From: Acarospora socialis
Taxonomy: Eukaryota; Ascomycota; Lecanoromycetes; Acarosporales; Acarosporaceae
Assembly: GCA_025617375.2 (NCBI GenBank)
Contig: JAMYGW020000003.1
Coordinates: 1,488,001 to 1,552,000, forward strand
Direction: 5' to 3'
Length of the DNA: 64,000 nt
Below the pieces are notes generated by a model. It saw only the letters and a list, made by a program, of their open reading frames with translations. It was not told the origin of the DNA and made no database searches. Below are positions 56,025-64,000 of this stretch, piece by piece; within the stretch, counting starts at the first letter, position 1, and every line of letters starts with the position of its first letter. Position numbers and translations under genes: made by a program.

Positions 56025-56726
56025 ATGTCCTCCCCTTCCCCCATCCCCCAACCCTCCGCCCCGCACAACCCCCCATCTCCCCTCTCCCAAACCCTCGCCT
56101 TCCTCCTCGTCGGCCTAGCCTGGGGTCTCACCACCCCCTTCATCCGGCGCGCAGCCCTGCACTTCCGCCCGCCACCCCACGCCATCCTCTCCTCACCCTC
56201 TCTGAACGCGGTCCAGAAGAGAGTCTATGGCTGGGTGCTGAGCGCGTGGGATCTGGCGCGCTGTCCGGCGTACTGGGTCCCGCTGGCGGTGAATCTGAGT
56301 GGGAGTTTGTGGTTTTTCGTGCTGGTCGGGGGGAATGGTGGGTTATTCTTTTTCTTTGGTGTTTGTTGGGGGAGGTTGGTTGGTTGGGAAGGGGAATGAG
56401 AGAGATGAGAGGGATGAGGGGCTGACGCGTCTGTGGGGTTGGGGGGGAGTGTAGAGCTGAGCCTGACGGTGCCGATTACGAATTCGTTGGCGTTTCTGTT
56501 TACGGTGCTGGGGGATTGGTGGGCGGAGGGGAAGGTGATTTCGAGGGGTGAGTCGCAATTCTTCAGTCTGTTGCTTGCTTGGGCGGAAAGGGAGCGGGGT
56601 TGGGTCGTTGTGCAAATGGTGAAGACTTGTGCTGATGAAGGGTTCTGTGTTTGACCAGATACGTGGATCGGGATGGCGTTCGTGTTGGGCGGAATCGCGT
56701 TGTGTGTGCAGTCGAAGAATACGTAG
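56025..56726 (+). CDS. TMEM234-like small membrane protein (157 aa)
   Basis: Four-helix membrane protein of the TMEM234 family, related in fold to small drug/metabolite transporters. Exons: 56025-56337, 56455-56547, 56659-56726; introns are longer than usual here (117 and 111 nt) and G-rich. Family marks: FLLVGLAWGLTTPFIRRAA, NLSGSLWFFVLVGG, ELSLTVPITNSLAFLFTVLG, and TWIGMAFVLGGIALCVQS at the end. The joined product is complete and of normal length. The substrate is unknown. Confidence 0.88.
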
Positions 56727-56974
56727 CTTCGAGTTAGGATCGGGGTGGGGTTTGGTTTGCGGGTCACGGTTAAAGGCTCCGAGGTGATGTTTGGGTTGAG
56801 TCAAGATTGGGTATTTTGGTCCTATAGAGTGGGTTCACGACGCTATGGTGGTATATTGAAAACAGAAACGCCTGCAAGACAGTCTTCTCCGAGCGAAGCC
56901 ATGCGCCCCAGCACCATTTACACAGCTTTTGAGACAAGAAGAGCCTAACGAAAGCCAGGAGTAAGAGATGGCTA

Positions 56975-59900
56975 TCACTTCAAGAACATGGCTTTAAAGT
57001 CAGCGTTGCTCTTCGCTTTCCCATGACCATCCGGATTCCCACTCATCTCCACGTCTTCGCCGTCCTGTCGCTGTCCCTGTCCAGCACCATCATGCGCTCT
57101 CACCCCACCCAATCCGACACCTCCCCTCTTCACCCCCAAACCACCCCTCCCACCCCTCCTGGCACCAGGTTGAGTGGGACGTTTAATGGGACCAGCCGCC
57201 TGCAACATTGTTCCTTTCTTCGCGCCCTCCTTTTCCTGCTTACCCTTTCCTCCACCAGCAGTTATCCGATCCACTTTGACCTCCGCCATCTGTCTCAACA
57301 TCTTCACCACCGTCCCCGTGCCGATTCGCCGTCCCGGTGCGATCTCATGTCCGTCTAAGCCGAGAGCAGCTTTGCCGGCGTCTTTGACGTCTTTGAACTC
57401 GATGATGGCGCCGCGGTGGTCGGGGCGTAGGACGATTTTTACGAGGGGCCCGTAAGGTTCGACGAGGGCGCGGATGCGGGCGTCATTGATTGTGTCGGGG
57501 ATGTTGAGGAGCGCTAAGGTGCGAGATTGGATATCTTTTGCTGATGGTTTGTTGGTTGTGGCTGTGGTTGGGATGTTAGTATCAGGAGAGGTGCCGGCGT
57601 TGCTGTTTGGTTGTGGATCGGGTGATGCGGAGGTTGATGAACGTTCGATGGAAGTGATGATGTTGGTGGCTTGACGCTTTGCCGGGTTGGTTGTTGATAG
57701 GGTGACGTTGATATCGCGACCCTTGAACTTGGTGTGGTTCAAGGCAAGGGCTGCGTTTGCTTCTTCCTACAGCGGATATCAGCAGCTCTCACCTCGAACC
57801 GGCACGTTGGGCTAGAGGTTATTGACCTTGGTAGAGAATACTATAAATGCGACCCCTTTGCTTCTCCCATCAACCTTCTTCGGTATCCGTACCTTCTCAA
57901 CGCGTCCATGATTGGAAAACACCTCACTCAATTCCTCCTCAGTAGCATTCCAGTTGACGTTGGAAATATAGACCTCCCTTCCTTCGTATAGAGGACCCGT
58001 ACGATCCTCTTTAATTCCGGGATTCGAGATCTTTGCAACCAGCTTCAGCTTACCGTCCACCGGCTTACCATTTTGCTCTGTTGCAGCTTCAGCTTGACTG
58101 GAGGACTTGAACTGCACGTAACAGAAGCGACGATGAGTGTTGTATTTGAGGGAAGGAAAGCGGACATCGATAATATCACCGTACTGAAACATCGTTAGCA
58201 CTAATATAAGTGAGCTAGGGTGTAAAGCTACCTTTCTGAATATGTCGCGAATGTAGGTTTCATCTGCTGTGGGTGGATAGTTGGCTACAAAGAGCGTCGA
58301 GCCAGCCCCTACTTGAACCTCGATAGCATTGCCGTCGAAACTCTTCATATCCTTTGTCTGGGCTGAGAGCACGTCTTCCTTAGAATCAAACTCGATAGTC
58401 GCAGTGGCAGAGGCTCCGCCATCTTCCAGCAAGAGTTTTAAGCTATTGATTGTGCCACACTGTGGCCCGCCAACATTAGTTCTGTAGAAAACTCAGTTCA
58501 GGGTTGGACACTTACATCTCGAAAGAACTGCCGCACTCTGGTCTCAGTTGTCCCGGGTGGTAGGTTTCTGACCACAATCGTTGCATTCTCGCGATCTCTT
58601 TTCACCGTGGACGTTGTACCCACAGACTGAGATTCGACGTGGTCATCTAGCTCACTAGGCCGACTTCTCTTGCTAGCACTGCCGGGGCCCAACTCGGTGT
58701 TCTCTTCTCTCTTGCGCTTGCCACTATTGGGGTGATCCTCTGTTTGCAAGCCGTCACCATGTGATTCATCAAGCTGTTGTTGCTGCTCCTGTTGCTGAGC
58801 AAGGGCAGCCGCTTCAGTAGCCTCTTTTTCCCTCCTCTTAGTTATTATCTTCATCGTTTTATTAACCTGGACAACAGCGAGCTGGAGTTCCGCAACATCT
58901 TCGTGATCCTCGCAGTGATGGATGAAAGTTTCCATAATCTTCTCGGGCCAATCCATATTCGTCCGCTTGACCGCTTGCCTAAGTACGGCTGTTGCGTAGC
59001 TTGGTGTTTGAGCTCTTCGCTCCCTTCTGGCTGTCTCATTGCCATTCAGCGCTAGTGAGCCCCAGGTAAACATCTCCCACAAGTAGTATCTGAGCCAGAA
59101 GGTCCAGCTATCACCCCACCGAGGTATCAGGCCTTTCCATGTTTCTCTTGCGCTGTCCCAACTACCGCTTTGGCTGAGGTATTTAATGTAGATTCTTTCA
59201 AGTCGATAGCTAGGATCACCCTTATAATCTTTACCATACTTCTTCTTGCCGAGCGTATCGACACTCTCCAAAGCGGACCGGATTCCAACCTCGGCTACAT
59301 CTAACTCTTCATCCGTGGCATCTCTCTGGAATGCTCGCCGTCGAAGGAAGCCGCACCACGCAGTGTGGACCTTGAGAATTTCCTCCATACCGCCAGTATC
59401 CAAAAGACCAGTGCTGGTTGCTTTGTGCTTAATGTCTTCGATTTCGTGGAAATCTCGGCCTTCCCTCTCCGCAGCCAACATGTACTGAGCCCACAGCGTT
59501 CCGGACCAGGGACAGTGTCGCGTTGCTCGTTCCAATGTTGCCAGTGCAGAAATGTGGGGCCGTTCGCCGCAGGCCTCTTCGACCACGAACATCACATGGT
59601 CTTCCCAGAGGCTGGTGTCTGTAGGAAAGCGCAGCGTCGCACGCTGATATACTGCATTCGTCAAATCCGAACTAAAGATCCCCTTCTTTCGACTTTGACT
59701 GAGTTCCCATTCAAGGTACTCTGCGAAGATTGTCCATTCAGTATTCCTATCGTCTGCTTCAGCCGCTCGCTGTAGCTTCAGCTCGAAGCCTTCGCGTAAA
59801 CTGTACCGAGTTTTGGCGTCTATGCCTAGTCGATTGGTGGTCACCATTGTCTCCTCATACGCAGTATTATCGTAATTCGACACGAAAGTTGAGAAGGCCT

Positions 59901-61134
59901 GGAAAGTCTGATCCCACGTTGCATGCGGAACTCGAAGTCTATCAACAAACAACGCCCGGATCTGTCGACCTTGCTCTCCGTTGCGTGAGCTCGCGAGATC
60001 TTGTAACAGTAGCTCGATCATGCGGTTCCATAATATGTGACTGTCATTGATCCGCCACTTTGTCGCACTGGCTCCTTGTTCAAAGACATTGGTCATCGTC
60101 TGCCACCCGAAGACTTCTCGGCCTACCAGCTTGTCATCCTCTGACCACTTACCACCGGCCGCTGGTTGTGTATCGTCGTCGAGCTCCGCAGTACCATGGC
60201 TGGCATGATACAACGACTGCATCCAATCTCCGTACAGTACCCACAAATCCATGCTATTAGCCTCCTCACTAACAGCTTTCTGGCAGAGCTCCATCACTGC
60301 AATTCTTTCCTCAAGTGTGCGCGCCAAAACACTCTCATCTTTGATCCAATCTGCCCATAGGTCCTCACCCATTGGGAACTTGGAATCCATCGCTTCTCGA
60401 GCCTGTTTGAGATCCTCTAATAGGTCGTATGTGTGAGCGTCTCCTGCCATGTTTATATTGTTTGAGCCACGAATATGCGATTCAAATCCTTGATGTAGAA
60501 GACGAACAAGCTGCACGTGCGATTCGTATGCGTACGGGTTCTCGGCGAGGTATCCCACCAGCTGAGCGACTGTTTGTAGATCCGCCTCAGAGAGGGATGG
60601 TGTAGAGTATACTTTCGGCGGAGTTATTTGTGTCGGGGAGTCCAGCTTACCAAGGTCTAAGGACGAGCGGGTCCCGGAGTGGGTTCGGCTTATCGAGTGT
60701 AGATTAGGGTAGATGGTCGAAGGCGACAGCTGACTGTCAAACACTTCTGTACTCCGCAAACCGCCCGCGTTTGCCCGTGTGGTCTGCTGGTGGTGTTGCA
60801 TCGACGCGAGATCTGCCAATGTATCCATTCCGGGTGTCGATGGTTGCCTCAGCGAGCGTACTCCCTCCGCCGAAGGCGTGCTTGTGGCGCTCCCCAGCTT
60901 GCCGGTATTCGGACTGACAATTGGCGGCGAGGGCATCATCTGCTGCGCCAGGGCCATCGCATTCGGCGGTAGGACCGGAGGTGGCAGTGTCGACTGTGAT
61001 AGAGGTGAAGAGGTCGTCTTCGCCGTCAAATTCAACGAGTTTTTTCTTGGAGGTTTCCTAGCGGAAGCGTCGGAGACTGGAAGTGTTTCGCGGACAGGCG
61101 ACTCCTGTGGTGACAACAGTGAGTTGATGTCCAT
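56975..61134 (-). CDS. Prp24/SART3-like U4/U6 snRNP assembly factor (1331 aa)
   Basis: Pre-mRNA splicing factor that anneals U4 and U6 snRNAs. Exons (minus): 61134-58516, 58459-58232, 58183-57827, 57766-56975; all introns are phase 0. After a disordered N-terminus (1-175) comes a HAT-repeat region (about 175-720; e.g. SFWDSARETWKGLIPRWGDS-like half-TPR helices around WGDSWTFWLRYYLWEMFTWG). Four RRMs follow: ATIVVRNLPPG (about 850), STLFVANYPP (about 927), REVYISNVNW (about 1018) and RTLALLNIPD (about 1150). The C-terminal motif SNADFKAMFLK is the Lsm-contacting tail known from Prp24. So it unites SART3-type HAT repeats with the Prp24 four-RRM plan. Confidence 0.93.
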
Positions 61135-62027
61135 TTTGATAGCTTCCCCTCAATACACTTCTAACTCTACACCGAATGACAGTGGTTCTTGGACAGTCTC
61201 TTGCGGCTCATTGAACACCGGCACCTCTGTCAGATTCGAAGAACGCCTCTGAGACGCACTTATCCAACAGTCGGTGCTACCGAGTGGGTGCTTGCAGCGG
61301 TGTCTCGAGTTGATGATTGAGAGGATTGCTGAAAGATACGATGAGCATCACAAAAGGTGATGGCAGTGTGATATGACTGGCTGATGGCGTGAGCTACCAT
61401 GCAACTTGAGGTAAAAGTGCAGGATGGATACAGAGCGTCGCGGACGGCTTGTCGGCCCATAAGGCACCTGGCGCGAGCCTCTTCACTATTAACACTTACT
61501 GCCTAGGTGCCCTGTAACTTAAGGTAGAAAGATAGGTCAGCTCTTCATCGGCGGCCTTCCAGCCAGATCAGCAGAGATAAAGTTTTAGGTAGAGTAAGTT
61601 GTACCGTGATGCCGATCAATCCGAGCTTAGGTCCTCGACTTCCCTCAGGTGATTTGTATTATTACCGATCAGATCAGCTCACCTCTGCCGTGTCAAACAA
61701 GAATACCTAACAAGAACGGCTTGGGCATCAACGTTCATCAGCTTGTTACTCTCTGTTTGGTTATGTCCAATACCCCGGCTCTCGTATAGTTGTATGAGTA
61801 TCCGCAACTGACCATAAAAATTACCTATACGGCTCATCTGCCGATGACTAACTGTTTGAAGACATCACTAATGCCCTTTCCAGTCTGGATCTCAAGCCAC
61901 AAGAAGATTGAGTTCAAGCCTCTAACAAGCGCGCGATTATCTCACCAAGAATTGAAGCGACAAATCTACCTGGGGTCGGTTGAGGATGATTCCACATGAA
62001 AACGAATCATGAGCTAGCCATATTTCA
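61135..62027. other. Divergent intergenic region
   Basis: Holds the Prp24 promoter and the DUF3253 promoter. TAGGT/ACCTA words recur at 61500-61640. The small open frames carry no motif. Confidence 0.4.
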
Positions 62028-62330
62028 ATGTCGTCGTCTACTGCACAGAACAGCAATCACGTTCTGCAACAGCATCTCAACCGTTTGCTCGAGACTCGTG
62101 CATATCCCAAAACGATTTGCCCTTCTGAGGTTCCTCGTGCTCTTATAGCAGGTGATTTGGCGGCGATGGGAGCATCGAGTTGGAGAGCTCTCATGCCAGA
62201 TGTGCGTAAGCTTGTCTGGGAGATGAGAGACCGTGGCGAGGTGGAGGTCCTGCAGCACGGAGAGGTTCTGGGGGACCATGTCGGTTTGGAGGACGTCAAA
62301 GGCCCGATCCGGGTTCGGAAGAAGACCTAA
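62028..62330 (+). CDS. DUF3253 small protein (100 aa)
   Basis: Single exon. The sequence fits the DUF3253 family shared by bacteria and fungi: TRAYPKTICPSEVPRALIAG, SSWRALMPDVRKLVWEMRDR, GEVEVLQHGEVL, and the end KGPIRVRKK. The layout suggests a small winged-helix-like domain. Function unknown. There is no signal peptide. The family's patchy distribution raises the possibility of old transfer from bacteria, which cannot be judged from this window. Confidence 0.82.
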   Translation: MSSSTAQNSNHVLQQHLNRLLETRAYPKTICPSEVPRALIAGDLAAMGASSWRALMPDVRKLVWEMRDRGEVEVLQHGEVLGDHVGLEDVKGPIRVRKKT

Positions 62331-63407
62331 GAGCGTACCAGGACTCTAAACGCGCAGCCTCAATGTCTGAGGTTATTCCTGGTTTTGCCGTTGTCACGCA
62401 TAAAGTACAGGCTGAGTGAGTCTGGGTCACTCGGGCTGCGAAAGCACATTTTCAACGAACCGCGATCTCTGTCTGGAGCCGAACGCAGCTCAAGCATTCC
62501 AAGTGAACAACGGAACGTAGGTGTTGCTCGCATCACACTGCTTCCCCAGATTCACGACTTGCAGCTGGATGAAGCTCGGCATATGGGCCAATTGAGTGCT
62601 GCCGGTTATACATGTCCGTCGAGTCACTCATCTAAAACTTGCTGCTGGTTCGCCTTGTCGTGCTAGCCTGCAGCTACCACCAGGCTCTCGGGGCTGGCGG
62701 GGGAAAAGAGCTTAGGCGAGTAACATGATACGGGTACCTGTTTCCGCTACTGGAATTCTTGGCTTCAAAGGCAGAGTGGCTGGCTATGGATATTTTGCGG
62801 TGCTTGGTGATAGCTTCAGCCACCCTTTTCTCTATGCCGTTAGCGCCGTCCGTGTCATTCATATAGTCTTTCGTCCTAATCATGTAAATACACATAATCT
62901 CTGTAGACTCAGTTCCGGTAGGCAGTCAATTGGAGACCTCTAATTCATCTTTGCAAAAGAATCTCATGAAGAAATCTAAGAGCTCAAAGATCTAGGAGTT
63001 CGAGGGACTTCGTATCCCTGTACTTGAATACCAACACCTGTTTGGAGGCCCTCGGGCGCTCGCGTAACCTATCTCCAGCCTCCAGGATTAACAACATCAA
63101 CAAAACCTCCGGACAAGCAACTGCTCGCATCTCGACATTTGTATAGCTGCGGCAGTACTCAAAAAATATCTAGCATACTTTAAATAATCCGAAGATCCGT
63201 CCTGGAAGCATCAATGCATTAATTTCTATGCTGTGCTTTCGTCAGTGCGCCGAAAACATTGCAGCCACGCAATCTCGACCAAGTGATTACGTCTCGTCCT
63301 ACATATGTATCAGGTCTAACGCAGACCCCACCGATCGTGCGAGTTCACAATCGCTTCTTCGCCCTCTGAGCTGTCCGTAACCTTCAACTATATCCACCAA
63401 AGCAGCT
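62331..63407. other. Intergenic
   Basis: No gene seen. One open frame at 62385-62666 (93 codons) shows no motif. The part next to 63408 should be the promoter of the C2-domain gene. Confidence 0.4.
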
Positions 63408-64000
63408 ATGGCAACGTTGGGTGAAGTGGCCATGGCGGCACTGGGCGGCGTGCACACGTCCGGGATCTACGCAGATATGACAGTGGATGGGCCAGAAATC
63501 GGTACTTTAGTTGTCGTCTTCGATCGAGCGAAGAACTTACCGAACCGGAAGAGCATGGGTAAACAAGATCCTTATTGTGCTGCTCGCCTTGGAAAGTGGG
63601 CCAAGAAGACAGAGACCGACAAAAGAGGTGGACAAACCCCTCGATGGTACGCCTGATCGGTTGGCCCCAATGAGGTGTATACACTAATTCTGGTGAGGTG
63701 ATAGGGACCAGGAGCTACGATTTACCGTTCACGACTCACCCGATTACTACCAGCTGAAAGTCTCAGTCTTCAATGATGACAAGAAGACTGATTTGATTGG
63801 TGAGACTTGGGTATCTCTAGAAAATATCGTCGTTCCTGGAGGAGGTCAGAACGACTTGTGGCACAATTTAAGCTGCAAGGGCAAGTATGCGGGGGAGATT
63901 AGGATCGAATTGACGTACTATGACACACGTCCGAGGGAGGAAAAGCCGGTCGAGAGGAGACGAGAAAGTGCAAGGAATGGTCCCGACGAGACAGGAATGG
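63408..64000 (+). CDS. C2-domain protein, Fic1/Inn1-like (partial)
   Basis: Exons 63408-63646 and 63705 onward; the gene runs off the window. The first about 130 residues form a C2 domain: GTLVVVFDRAKNLPNRKSMG, KQDPYCAARLGKWAKKTETD, joined at RWDQELRFTVHDSPDYYQLK, then SVFNDDKKTDLIGETWVSLE and GEIRIELTYYD. The basic, Glu-rich text after it starts a likely disordered tail. The N-terminal C2 plus tail matches the ingression proteins Fic1 (fission yeast) and Inn1 (budding yeast), which act at the cytokinetic ring. That assignment is tentative because the C-terminal Pro-rich part is not visible. Confidence 0.8.

Noticed and set aside
1-64000. tRNA, rRNA, CRISPR arrays, operons, transposons and virus-like elements
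   Set aside because: I scanned the gaps for tRNA box motifs, regularly spaced repeats, terminal repeats and transposase or polymerase motifs and saw none that I could defend; a tRNA or repeat search program would be decisive.

Overview
The window is 64 kb of nuclear DNA from a filamentous ascomycete (Pezizomycotina; I cannot safely name the class). The reasons are short introns (mostly 47-90 nt) with GT-AG ends and CTGAC/CTAAC-like branch sites, dense genes on both strands, and fungal families: neutral trehalase with an N-terminal calcium motif, DUF3433 membrane protein, NACHT-ankyrin NLR, 2EXR-like protein, a Fic1/Inn1-type C2 protein. I rebuilt exon structures by hand. Twenty-five gene models were made, and the total coding length of every complete model is a multiple of three with open phase across its junctions.

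Layout. 1-3.0 kb: no recognisable gene. 3.0-3.4 kb: small lysine-rich protein. 4.7-10.0 kb: neutral trehalase then isocitrate lyase, same strand. 10.3-11.8 kb: cysteine-rich F-box-like protein (minus). 12.4-16.5 kb: a complete NACHT-ankyrin NLR (minus) with a 21-bp minisatellite in one intron. 17.8-18.4 kb: MBF1. 18.9-20.8 kb: NADP isocitrate dehydrogenase (minus, nine exons, two of only 16 and 11 nt). 21.3-24.7 kb: C1-tetrahydrofolate synthase (minus), head to head with eIF3i (25.1-26.3 kb). 26.8-27.7 kb: membrane-anchored 2EXR-like protein. 28.5-29.7 kb: secreted histidine phosphatase. 30.1-31.0 kb: C2H2 protein. 31.7-33.8 kb: PhyH dioxygenase and SDR in tandem (minus). 34.1-37.0 kb: UTP15 and mitoribosomal uL22m, head to head. 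37.8-39.4 kb: conserved fungal protein of unknown function. 41.5-44.7 kb: MOV10-like SF1 helicase. 45.3-48.8 kb: COQ7 and RTF1, head to head. 48.8-51.6 kb: gene-poor. 51.6-55.6 kb: DUF3433 protein. 56.0-56.7 kb: TMEM234-like protein. 57.0-61.1 kb: Prp24/SART3 (minus). 62.0-62.3 kb: DUF3253 protein. 63.4 kb to the edge: C2-domain protein, cut by the window end.

How genes relate. Trehalase, isocitrate lyase and NADP-isocitrate dehydrogenase all serve mobilisation of stored carbon, the glyoxylate bypass and NADPH supply; C1-THF synthase adds one-carbon and NADPH metabolism. RNA and ribosome functions are frequent (eIF3i, UTP15, uL22m, RTF1, Prp24, MOV10-like helicase). The most unusual signal is in the NLR gene: three 21-bp repeats in an intron, each carrying an in-phase potential 3' splice site in a stop-free frame. 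No mobile element, CRISPR array, rRNA or tRNA was recognised.
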